Assembly (NCBI RefSeq): GCF_954871325.1
Contig: NC_088776.1
Location: 20,646,052-20,710,051, forward strand
Reading direction: 5' to 3'
Origin: Gordionus sp. m RMFG-2023
Lineage: Eukaryota > Nematomorpha > Gordioida > Chordodea > Parachordodidae
DNA length: 64,000 bases
A program made the translations under genes and the position numbers. The notes under the pieces were generated by a model. That model made no database searches, had not been told where the DNA came from, and worked only from the letters and a program-made list of their open reading frames with translations. Within the stretch, counting starts at the first letter, position 1, and each line of letters begins with the position of its first letter. Positions 12,270-23,315 of the stretch are shown one piece after another.

Positions 12270-14165
12270 AACTACGTAAAAATCCTTTAACCTTACCTAA
12301 TAAAATTGTAATTTCTTCAATTAATCATGATAAAGAAATTTTTTTAAACAGATTTTTAGAATGGGAAATGGCTCCAATCACAAAACACCTTTTCAAAGGT
12401 TGCAGCAATCACACAATTAATAACTAAATTTCCCAGAGAACAATTATTTTAATGATATCAAACTATGGGATTTTCTAACATTTCCTTTTAAATGTCTTGT
12501 CCAAAATATATGACTTTTTGACCACATAAAACATAACTTAAGTAATTTTGAATCCCTCCTTTCTTTTTAAGACACAAAATAATGTTGATCTCCAGCGACA
12601 TTGCAGCAAGATATCGAAAAAAATCGATAAAAGTAACCTAAGAGGATACTGATGGCAAATTAACACCTGTCAATGAGCAAACATTGAGGCTCATTTATAA
12701 ATGTTACCCTCCTGCCTCTTACACTTCATTACCATGAATGCCTTCAGCCAACCTATAATTTCTCTAATGACAAAATCATTAAGGCCACCAATTGCTTTAA
12801 CATTCTCAGCTGCTGGCTTCGACAGTTTTAGACCTTTTCATTTGCAATTTCTCCTGAAATCTAATGCACACCTTAAATATACATTCAACATCTTTAAAAA
12901 ATTTCTGAACGTATTAAGAGATTTGCCTATACAAATAGCTAATCTAATTGCCCAAAAAAACCTGGTGGAGGAATCAGTCCCATAGCCATAGGCTCTATTA
13001 TCTTTAAACAGACAAAATAATTATACTTCGTATCAAAATAGAAAGATTTGGGATAAAAGGAAGATATGAAATAGCATCACATGCGATATAAATTTACCCA
13101 TAAAATCCTTCTCCCAATAGTATTCAATTATTGTCAAATTGGACTTTATAAATGCATTTAATAGCTTGTGTCGTGATCATTTTTTAAAATGTTTTTATCA
13201 AATGTTCCCCGATTACTCTAAATTTTTAGATACGTGTTATGGCCTTACAACACCTGTTCTATTCAGCACAAATATTATAGACTCCGTCCTATTTTGCCTT
13301 GGCATTAAGGACCTTAACCATGATCTTAAATCTAAATTGCATTTAAATATTTGGTATTAACGATGGAACAATTTGTGGTTCTCTTCCTAAAGTAATCGAA
13401 GTTTTAAATTTTTTTGAAGCCAATGCTAAAATCATAGACTTATCCTAAACAAAACGAAGACAGAAATTTATTTTTTAGCTCTATCTAGTTACAAAACAGT
13501 TAAACTCAATAATTTAACACTTATGGGCTCGCCTTCATCAAACGTCCCTCCATTTGAAGAATATCCAGTCAAATTATTTGATAATATATTAAATATGGAC
13601 CTAATCCTAAATACCCTCCCATCACATTATAGCCTCTATTTAATTCGCAAATGCTTATATGGTCCAAATATTACATCTCTTTTGTGTATCTTCTTTTTTT
13701 TTACTTAAAGAATTTATCGAACGTTTGGAGTCCTTGTTTAAAACCTTTTTGGGAAAATTTTTCAATCTTAATTTAACTCAAAGGTAAAATGGTTGGAGTC
13801 AACCTATTATCCCTTCATACCCATTCAGTATCTTTCCTTTCTTTAAACAGCTCGATCTCCCTTAATAATAGATTACTAAATCTGGCCATTGCAATATGGC
13901 AAAGTAATTTTTTAAGATGCAGATTTTTCCGATATGATAAATCATAAAAATATCTTTTTACATTTAATTTCAAAATACTACTACATTTATCTATACCCTC
14001 CTCCCTTTGAAGACATCCAAGTCTTTCAAAATAATTATAAATTAGCCGGTCATGTTTGGTTGAAAGCTTTGCCTAGTAAAAACATATGGAAACTCAAAAC
14101 TAATGAACAACTAAGATTTATTCTAGGTCATAGATTCGGCTACAACAGTCGCATACTTGCCTAAA
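12270..14165 (+). pseudogene. LINE (non-LTR) reverse transcriptase relic
   Basis: Plus-strand pieces follow the order of a non-LTR reverse transcriptase. GKLTPVNEQTLRLIYKCYPP is near 12650-12710 and KPGGGISPIAIGSI (the GGIRPIAVG block) is near 12955-13000. DFINAFNSLCRDHFLKCFYQ is near 13141-13200 and GLTTPVLFSTNIIDSVLFCL near 13240-13305. LHLNIWY followed by NDGTICGS (the YLDDG site with one base lost) is near 13335-13375. GSPSSNVPPFEEYPVKLFDN (13524) leads to the C-terminal domain, and AGHVWLKALPSKNIW (14046) with LRFILGHRFG marks its end. Frame changes separate most blocks. The clade is not assigned. A second relic of the same kind lies at 57240-58600. Confidence 0.8.
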
Positions 14166-14980
14166 TATATTTACGGCTAATGCTAAGGGAAAACATGGGT
14201 TAAATAGTATTAAAAGCTAGGGTGGTAAACAACGTTATTCATCAATAAATAAGCTTCTCAGTCAATTCCTAAAAAAGCTCAAATTTATTTTAGAACCTAG
14301 CAACCATTCATCAAATGAAGGTCTCAAAACTATCCCATGGAGTATGGGTAAATCTCTCATCTGGGACATGTTACCTTCCCCACAAAAATAAATTGTAACC
14401 TATTGATTCAAGCCGAAACAAATAAGATAAACAAATGCAAATTATTGAATAACCTTATTTTTACTCCAATTGCCCCTTTTACCAGTGTACATTTTGCCTA
14501 ACACCTTTCTTTCTTCAAAAACTTTGGCCCATAAAATATGGATCCACACATGAGGCCAAAGAAATATTTTCTTAAAAAAAAATACAAATTGAAATATTTA
14601 AATATAATTACTGCACTTTTTAAGGACTCAATTATGTTTTTCATAAAAATGTGTACCCCCAATCCCCTTAATATAATTTTGTATTTTATATTGTTTTTTT
14701 TATATAATATATATTTATAATTTTAAATTGTTAATAAGTACATTTGAAATATCTGAATAAAGATGCTAAAAAAAAATCTGAGACAAGCTGATTTAAAAAA
14801 AAGTAATTTGAATTATATCAATTAATCAGTTAAACATTTACTGCTCATATCTTTAATTTACCCTTAAAAAAATTAGCAAAATATAACCTAAATTATTTAA
14901 ATTTACAAAATTTAACTAAAAAATTCCCTAAACAAAAAATGAAATACCATTATAAATTTCCAGACACAATTGAACAAATT
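14166..14980. other. Tail of LINE region and AT-rich DNA
   Basis: Residual LINE 3' sequence may run to about 14530; beyond it the sequence is low-complexity AT with no gene. The open frame at 14538-14720 is lysine/isoleucine-rich low complexity. Confidence 0.4.
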
Positions 14981-14984
14981 AATA

Positions 14985-15158
14985 AAACACCGATATTCTT
15001 GCATATTGGGAGGGAAGAAAGTTAAATTAATCAAAACTCTACTATTAACAACAATAGCCATGTCTATCCCAGCAACACAAGTTTTGGTCGAAAGAACATT
15101 AGAATCGAAATATATTCCATCACTAATGAGATCAAGATTGGATAGATATTATATTTAA
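14985..15158 (+). pseudogene. hAT transposase C-terminal scrap
   Basis: RYSCILGGKK...LLLTTIAMSIPATQVLVERT followed by LESKYIPSLMRSRLDRYYI matches the hAT C-terminal dimerisation signature (IPATQVSVERAFS...LRSRL). A shifted frame just upstream reads DILAYWE-like. It comes from a different hAT lineage than the other copies in the window. No element ends could be found. Confidence 0.65.
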
Positions 15159-15790
15159 ATTTTTTATTTAATTCTATTTCTACATATATGTTATAGGAAC
15201 TATCTAGGATCATCATGGGCTCTTTGAGAATTAAATTTTTTAAAGGATAAGTACAATACGAGATCATCACGTTTTGACAGATATTTTAATTATATATTAT
15301 TTAATACAAATTGAATTTTTATTTTTACCCCTCTCCAGACCAAGTCCAGCCCATTAAGACCAAAAGTAAATACTATTATTTCAGTCAAAAAAAAATATTT
15401 TAATTAGTCTATTTGATACCCATATCAATATTTTATGTTGATAAAAATATTCCTGAGTTGACAACCAGTTGAGTAGATTTTTTGATTAGCTATCGATTGA
15501 TACCAATATTGGAAATATTTATTTTCACAAAACGTAAAACATGATACTGCATTATCATTCCTTAAATAAAACCCCAAATTTTTTAGGAATCCCTTTAAAA
15601 TCTGTGATGATCCTGGACAGTTCTGATCCCTTTAAAAATTATTACGATATATATATATATATATCTTTTATGACAACTAAAAATAATAATACTTTACAAG
15701 GTTGATAACATTATTGAGATATTTGAAATCAGTCATACCTCATTTTTAATTAAATTGAATACATATATTTAACAAAATAATACATCCCTC
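15159..15790. other. AT-rich DNA with a short (AT)n run
   Basis: An (AT)n microsatellite lies at about 15648-15664. Two copies of a GATCATC motif (15207, 15261) occur nearby, but no element can be delimited and no gene is seen. Confidence 0.4.
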
Positions 15791-15799
15791 TCATTCTAA

Positions 15800-16350
15800 A
15801 ATAGGTTAAATTATTTATTTTTTTTATACGTTTTGAATAGCAAATTTCTTTTATTGAAGTAGAAGGATTTTCGGTTTCTACTACAGGTAGATTTGGAGGA
15901 GCAACTTCTGTTTAAAGGAATTGTGGTTTCTGAAGTGTCTTTACTATTGAGGTTAGGGTAGTAATATTTTATCATTAAGATTAGAGTCTATTTATAGTAT
16001 GCATTCTTTCTTTTGATACTCTTTCTCTTTCCTGGATATTTAAACTTGGAATAGTCAAATCTGTATTTCAAATGGTTTATATGTCTTAGACATAAGGCTA
16101 AATTTGTTCCAGCTAAAAATGTAATTGGTCCTGTTCTTTTAATGATACCCAATCATTTTCTAAATATTTAGCAAATATTTTCTCTTTACATCTATAAAAA
16201 AACCTGGTAATTGAGGTATTCCAGGAGTGGATAAATGAGTTTTAGTAGTTGTCGTGAACCTACTGGTTGAAATTAAATAATTGAAAACGAAGATTGTATT
16301 GTTATTTGTTGAGCATTTGATGTGGCGATTAGGACAGCTTTCTCTCATTC
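15800..16350 (-). mobile_element. Ty3/gypsy-type LTR retrotransposon fossil (3' end of pol)
   Basis: The minus strand retains the end of an integrase-like pol product, including the GPITFLAG...LCLRHINHLKYR region that corresponds to the family's GPV...RHIDQLR block, and a basic proline-rich tail after it. Only the 3' end of pol is recognised. Gag, reverse transcriptase and paired LTRs are not seen. It is an old, broken fossil with several breaks. Confidence 0.6.
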
Positions 16351-17051
16351 ATCAATTCCTTTTATAATTAATTCCAAAACTAATTTCTCTCATTATTATA
16401 TTTTTTAAATCTATGATATTCAGTTATATCACCTATCACTTGTGATAATTTATAAAAAATAAATCTGTCCTAATATGTGGTTTATTTTCTTATAATAATA
16501 ACTTTTTAAAAGTTTGATCAACTCATACAATATAACGTTTTTGGTGAGCTAAAGATAAATAGTCAGGAGCAGTGGTCACGACCCGATCCATATGGACCGG
16601 ATAATGGTCCCCAAATAAATAGCCAGTCCAGATCGTGATCCTAAATAAAATGACCGATCTAGCCAGCCTTTTATTTTATTTTGTTAAATCAATTTTCATT
16701 TTTTCCTTTTAATTCTTGTTTATCATTTTATTAAATATAAAAGCATTCTATGTTAACAATATCAAGTCAAATCTAAATAATATATTAATTTAAAAGTAAA
16801 ACATATTTTTGACAAACTTTTCGTTTTCTAGTATATAGCAAAATATAAATGAAGTAAAAAGAAAATAATCACAAAACATAAGGTTTTCTAGAAAAGTAAT
16901 ATAAAATAAAATATACACAAAAAATATATGAAGTGAATAGTTAAGCAAACTTCAATATTAATAAAAGGTCGGTCAAGACTGAAGAATAATCAAAACTGGT
17001 TTTGATGTGGTCCTCAAAAAATACTAATCTAGTCCTATCTGAAGACTAATA
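16351..17051. other. Intergenic DNA with a possible cut MITE
   Basis: A GC-richer patch at 16565-16670 (CAGGAGCAGTGGTCACGACC at its edge, CGATCCATATGGACCGG inside) resembles a hAT-type tip. A weak counterpart, GGTCGGTCAAGACTG, lies near 16970. Ends are not secure. No gene is seen. Confidence 0.35.
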
Positions 17052-18011
17052 TGGGTGATTCCATGGCAAATCGACTAGCGGATGACCATTTCAAAAATAA
17101 ATGAAACTTATGTTAGTTATTTATGTTGTAAATGTTAATAAAATCAAAATTTTAGAGAGTTAGATCAACCAGATCCAAAGACATACGCCCTCAAAGTCGA
17201 AAATCACACAATATATGATTTCATTAAATCTTGTTTTTTTTAAAAAATACTTAAGATAGAGTAACAAATTATATATCATGGAAAATATTAAAAAATTCCA
17301 AGTGTTGTCTTTCCAGTTAAAATATAAAAATTAACAATGTTAAGAAAGGATTTTTTTGGGTGTTGATATTCTCTATATGGGTTTATTACCTATATATTAA
17401 ACTATTTAATAAAAAATCTCGATAGCCATTTGTGTTTTATTTAATTTTGTTTAAATTTTTATTTTTTATAAATATAAAAATATAATATAGATGGCACTAT
17501 ATTAAAAATCATTATATTAATAAAAATATGTATTATATTGGTATTAAAATAAAAAAATCCATTAAATATAACCAATATGATATCCTGTGGGACAATGTTC
17601 AAGCAAACATCCCATACAGATATGATTATTATTAGGATGATATATTGTAAAATAAATATATTTTAAAATTTTATATACAAACTATTATAAAAAATATCTC
17701 TTATCTTTTTTGTATTCTATTTTGCGTTTATTAATAGAATTTATATCTGGATGGGTTGCCTGCCTATATATATTGTCCCAGGACATCATATTGGTTATAA
17801 TAATTTCAATATAATACATTGGGTTGCTTATTACATATCACACCAGGACATCATATTGTATTGGTTATTCAATGGAATATTTTTATTTTAATACCAATAT
17901 TGTTTTAACATTATCTATATTATTATATTTATATTTATAAAAATAATAACAATTTGTTTAATAAAATTAAAAAACAAAAATGGCTATCAAAATTTTTATT
18001 AAATAGTTTAA

Positions 18012-19765
18012 CCCTTCAATACTCCGGTGAAAAAAATCACGTTTATACTTGGGTGGGGTTTAATAGACCCCAATTTCAAATGCATATATCTCCAGTTATA
18101 TTCATTATTAAGATTTAATATTTGGATATACGATAGAACTAACCTTAAACCTGATAAAATAATTATTTATTTTTATTTCTTAAGTTTAAAAAAAAGATGA
18201 TGAGGAGTAATATAATTTGTCCCAAAATTTTCTAAAAAAAGCCAACTTTTTTTAAATTTAAAATATCAAATTAAAAAATTAACTTATATATCATATAATC
18301 ATGATAATTCATAACATGGATCTTTATTCTTCAATATAAAAAAAAATTACACTGATTCATTCAAACATAAAAAAAATACAGAACATTGAAATATGTTAAT
18401 TTTGACATGTAAAACATTTATTACATAAAGCATTCATGTGTTCTAAACATAAATTTATTTTACATATTTGACAAAAATATTTTGTTTTTTTATCCCTTTT
18501 TCTAGGACAAACACTACACCTTCCTATTGAAGGCTTAATATTTATATTTGGTTCCTTGCCTAATATATTATAAATAGAATCTTTCAGGGGTCGTGGCAAT
18601 CTAATACATTCTTTTCTTAATTCTAAATGTGGAGTAATAAATTCCATAGCTAATTTTTTTATGAAATTATTTCTACTAATTGATATTTTTGTATTTGCTG
18701 TGTATATTTAGAAGTGTATAAAAAATTGTTAAAGGCCAACGATAAGATTTTCTTGATATTAAAAAATTTGCAATCATTAGGTCAACCATATCGACCCTCC
18801 CCCCTTTAGTCATATTATAAAATGATATGATTTCAGGTTTGAAAAGGTTATTATCATCAACATTTTTATTATGATGCAATGTTGAAAGCATTATCACATT
18901 TTTCCTTTTTTGGGGGATATATGATAATAATGTGATGTCTTTGTGAAATCCAAATATACTATTATAAATTTCCTTTCCCTTTGTCATTATAAAATCATTA
19001 GGAATTTGTGGTTTATTTTGCCTTGATGTGTCCACTATTGTTAATTTGTGTGTATGCAATAAACTTAATGCAGTATCATAACTTGTAAACCAATTATCCA
19101 TGGTTAAATTGCGACTTGAACCAGATATTGGAAGAATTAATCTATTTACCACATCTGCTGGTTTATTACTTATTTTATAAGGCCCCTCTTGTTGATTTCC
19201 AGTATATATTTCTAAATTAAGTGTATAGTAAGTTTTGAGATCCACCAAGGAATATAATTTTATGCCATATTTTGATGGCTTATTGGGCATGTATTGCCTA
19301 AATGGGCATTTACCATGAAATGCTGGAAATCTGCAAAAATCATTGTAATATTTTATAATAATTTGAAAAATGAGTCAATCAGCTGTTGAAAGAATAAAAA
19401 AATAACTCCACCAGAAAAAATGTTTATGTTTTCCTTTTCATATATCTCATTCAAAATAAAAGATATTTAAATTTTGTTTAGATAAATTTTATAATTTAGT
19501 AGTATATATTTATAATTATAAATATTTAAAAAATTTTTTTTTTAAAGTTACAAATTTACTCTGGTGGGGTCTCACACACCCCAATCAGTCACAAAATGCT
19601 TATATCTTAAAAACTACTCAACCTATATGCATGAAATTTGGAATATTGATTCTAAGATATATTTGATGAAGCTACTGAAAAATCCAGATAATAATATTTA
19701 ACTGTTTTTATGCAATATCATTTCTAGCATTGGGGTTTCATATACCCCACCGGAGTATTGAAGGG
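18012..19765 (-). mobile_element. piggyBac element with TTAA target site
   Basis: Perfect terminal repeats CCCTTCAATACTCCGGTG (18012) and CACCGGAGTATTGAAGGG (ending 19765) are flanked by TTAA on both sides (18008-18011, 19766-19769). A GGTGGGGT...ACCCCA motif recurs near both ends (about 18052-18075 and 19560-19585, again at 19735). It carries the 3' half of a piggyBac transposase gene on the minus strand and is therefore an internally deleted, non-autonomous copy. Confidence 0.95.
18396..19345 (-). pseudogene. piggyBac transposase, C-terminal half, one frameshift
   Basis: From about 19345 the minus strand reads CRFPAFHGKCPFRQYMPNKP then SKYGIKLY, the block before the first core aspartate. 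TMDNWFTSYDTA (second aspartate region), GGRVDMVDLMIANFLISRKS (third aspartate region) and YRWPLTIFYTLLNI follow. A one-base shift around 18680-18700 changes frame; the shifted frame continues KISISRNNFIKKLAMEFITP and ends in the cysteine/histidine-rich domain CSVCPRK...YFCQICKINLCLEHMN...CNKCF. Full piggyBac transposases are near 580 residues; about 300 remain here. A plausible acceptor (TTTTTGCAG) precedes the first block, so a lost upstream exon is possible. Confidence 0.9.
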
Positions 19766-20171
19766 TTAATATAAAGTTAATAAATATTTTTAGAGAATAT
19801 CAACACCTAAGAAAAATCCCTGCTTAACAATGTTAATTTTGTATTCTTACGGGAAATAAGAAAACACTTGAAATTTTTTTAATTTATTTTTCAATGTTTT
19901 CCAATGTAAAATTTTAATGGCTATAAAATGATATGTAATTTGTTACTCTCTCTTGAGTATTTTTTAAAAAAAATAAAATTTAATGAAATCACGCATTGTG
20001 TGATTTTCAACTTTGAAGATGTATAGATTTGGATTTGGTTGAGCTAGCACTCTAAAATTTTGATTTTAATAAAATATATACCATAGATAATTATCTAGCC
20101 AAGTTTAGTTTTAGAGGTAGTCATTCAAAAATCTTGTTTTTTTTGGTTGATTTGATGTGGAATGACCCATA

Positions 20172-22010
20172 TAGATTATTGACCTCTATTTTATTTCAAT
20201 GTTTGATAATAGAAAAGTTTTTGATCTTCAATTTTATTAAAAGTAAAAAAATACCTTATCTAGGAATTATAGATGCTAATATCCATTTTATCATTATTTT
20301 CCCAGTTAAAATAAAATTATGCCATGCTCTTTTTCAATATATACACATAGATTTTTGATCACAACTAATAATACTAATACTTTGAAATACATTAATAAGA
20401 TAACCTTATTTGTAATTAAACTGTATATTATATATACCATACAATATAATCATTATATAAGTTATAATCACTATTTTATATAAAAATATAAATATAGGGT
20501 TAACTTTAAACTGTTTCGTTTGGCTCACACCCTTTTATTTATCAGTAATTTTAAAATTACCCTACTCAATATGAATGGTCGAAGATAATTTCTCATGGAA
20601 TTATTTTTAATATATTTTGATGAATCATCTTACATGATTTATATGGGTATCTAGCATAAAAAAATATATTTACTGTATAGGTGTATGATTTTACACCATT
20701 TCTGCAGTTACTTATATAAGCCTCTATTCTTAATAGTAACAACTATAATTTGTCATATATTCTGATTAAATTTTTATGATAAAAACTCCGTTATTTTTAA
20801 ATCTTAATATAAAAAAGAGTAAAATTAAATTACTTTGACAATTTCACATATTGTCTTATTCGATTTATATTGTTTATATTTAACGGGTGAACATCAATGT
20901 TGTTTCTTCTAAATTATAAATAAATTAGAGCATTTATATATAATAAAACCTTTTATATATTAGGTAGAATAAAACTGGAATTAGGAATAGTAACAAGAAA
21001 ATACCAAATAGAACTTCATTCCCAATCCCTTCGATCATTACTCGAATAAAACTAAAATATTAGAATTTAGTCAGACTGAGACATTAAAATAAAGTTTTGA
21101 CAGATATAAATAATCGGTATATACACTAATCTTTATACAAAAAGAATTTGGATATTATTTATATGATAATAGATACTTAAATTATTTTTGTCATTTGAAT
21201 TTCATATTAAATTTTCCAGCAAAGAAAAAGAACTTAATATAGTAAATATAACTAGTCCTAGTTTATATTTTATTAAAAAGTATTAAATTCTAGAATGAAA
21301 AAACAATAATTGTATGTATATATATATTATTTAAAAAAATAATAACCCAACTTAAGGAATCTGTAATTCAAGTGAATTAATCAATTGGATGAAATATAAT
21401 TAGATTTAAGCAAGTAGGAATAAATTAGGATTAATAGAATTTTACTCGAGTCTGTGGCTGAGATGTCAAATAATTATTTAATTTGCCCTGAGAACTTATT
21501 GACATAAAATTTTTCAATTTTTTTAAATATATATATGTTACAATTACATATATGTCATTGATATGTTAGCGGGATTGCATTATTTTTTCAAATTTAAATC
21601 ATTTTTGAGTGAATTTATTTTAATTAAAAAATTGGATTTTACAGCAAATGTATTCAATCATGTTTGGAATACCAAACCTTTGAATTTCAAACGATTTTGT
21701 CATGAACCTTTGAACTTATAATTTATATTCTTTTTCCTATATATTTTTTATATAAATTATGATTGAAAGGTTTCTGGCAAAATTGTCCACAATTCATTAG
21801 ATAAGTATTGTAAGCATGTTGGATTCCATTTTAGGAATCAGATTTTTAAATTTAAGAAAACCCGCTTAAAAAATGATTTAAAGAAAAATAACACATTGAC
21901 GGGTGATAATATATGCACACAAAAACATTTTGCTATTATCAAAATATAATCTTTTCACATTTATAGAAATTTATGTTTTTTGATATTTTGAATCCTTAAC
22001 TCACAATCTA
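20172..22010. other. AT-rich intergenic DNA, no gene seen
   Basis: About 1.8 kb without recognisable coding sequence or repeats with definable ends. The frame at 20134-20358 overlaps the arm of the neighbouring element and has no family match. Confidence 0.55.
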
Positions 22011-23315
22011 GGGCGTCGCCCTAGCCTAGCTTTCGGCCGGGGAAAGTGTAGCATGGGAATCACAAATGGCACGGAATAAGAGATATCCATAAATCACAAA
22101 TAGTAGTGCGTAACAAATAGCAATGAATCACAAAATATGCGATATCAAAGTTTTATAAAAAATTAAAATACAATATAGGTATGGGGTAGAGTAGGTAAAT
22201 TTAAAAAAGAATTTATGTATCGCCATAATATAAATTAGTGTATTATCAATGGCTTATTAATTGAGCAAGAACAATGATAAATAAAAATTATAGATATATT
22301 TACTAATAGAATTCAAAATAATAAGTATATTGCGAATAAAGACGAATATTGTTCAGGGAAACAATTCATTAGAATAAAATATTATTCAGAGAGATCAATT
22401 AGCAAACTTAAAAAATAAATAGGATCCATGTGAATAGATATAGAATAATATTAAAATTATATAAATATCATACTATGTATTGTTTTCTTGGAATATTACT
22501 AAATCCTATTTTAATAAGAAATTAGAAAACCCGGCTTCGTCTTTTTATTGAGTTATACATAAAAATTACCAGGAATAAAAAAGAAAGGAGTACTGTTAAA
22601 AAAGGTAGGATCCTTAAGAATAGATATATAATTTTAATTAAATAAAATATTTTAATTTATAAAATAAATGCAAAAGAAAAATTTAAAAAATATTAATGCA
22701 TTAAACCTGCAGAGTCAATATTAGGTTCAACTCTCAAGAAATAATCAGCAGTAGCTAAAATAGATGAAATCGAAAATGTAAGAAAGTACATTCATTTTAA
22801 GTATATAAATATATATATATATATAACTTTATTTTGCATTGTCGGTAGATTTTATTGGGTTTCACGATATCTGGAACGTTTATTTTGTTAATTTCCTGCC
22901 ATCCTTTTCTATTATTAATGACAGATAAATCAGCATCTATACAATCATCATTAAGAGAGGTTAAGACAGGGCTTGTTATTTTAAATAAAAGCAAGAAAAA
23001 TTTACAGAATAATAATGAACTGAACCTCCAGAGCAGTCACCATTAGATGTGTCTTTCTAATTGATATCTAAAATACATGCATATAATTTGCTTCAATATA
23101 GTATAATTTACTTCAAATCTGCAAACTATAATTAATTCATGTGTGATTTATATTGTATTTTAATTTTTTATAAAACTTTGATATCTTATGCTTTGCGATT
23201 CATCAATATTTGTTACTCACCACTATTTGTGATTCATGGCTATATCTGATTCAGTGCCATTTATGATTCCCATGCTACACCTTCCAAGGCCGAAGCCTGG
23301 GTTAGGACTTCGCCC
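22011..23315. mobile_element. Element or pair with 167-bp inverted repeats
   Basis: 22011-22177 and 23149-23315 are inverted copies. They share GTGTAGCATGGGAATCA, AATGGCAC, AATCACAAATAGT and ATCAAAGTTTTATAAAAAAT, at roughly 80-85% identity by eye. The tips are GC-rich (GGGCGTCGCCCTAGCC; GGGCGAAGTCCTAACCC). No target duplication was found. The right arm interrupts a tandem array (23065-25680), so it inserted after the array formed. It could be one transposon of 1.3 kb or two solo repeats in opposite orientation. The frame at 22797-22994 inside (minus, SPVLTSLNDDCIDADLSVIN) is unrecognised. Confidence 0.6.

Larger units (their letters stand above)
17052..20169. mobile_element. Long-inverted-repeat element, complete, split by piggyBac
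   Basis: Tips TGGGTGATTCCATGG (17052) and the reverse complement of GGAATGACCCA (ending 20169) are flanked by TA on both sides (17050-17051, 20170-20171). The arms are about 600-640 bp each and face inward (17052-17690 against 17740-18011 plus 19770-20169). A GGGTTGCCTG...CCAGGACATCATA motif is duplicated near 17750 and 17825. Removing the piggyBac insertion leaves about 1.36 kb with no coding sequence. Copy A at 1-2675 is the same family. TA duplication suggests mobilisation by a Tc1/mariner-like transposase. Confidence 0.8.
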
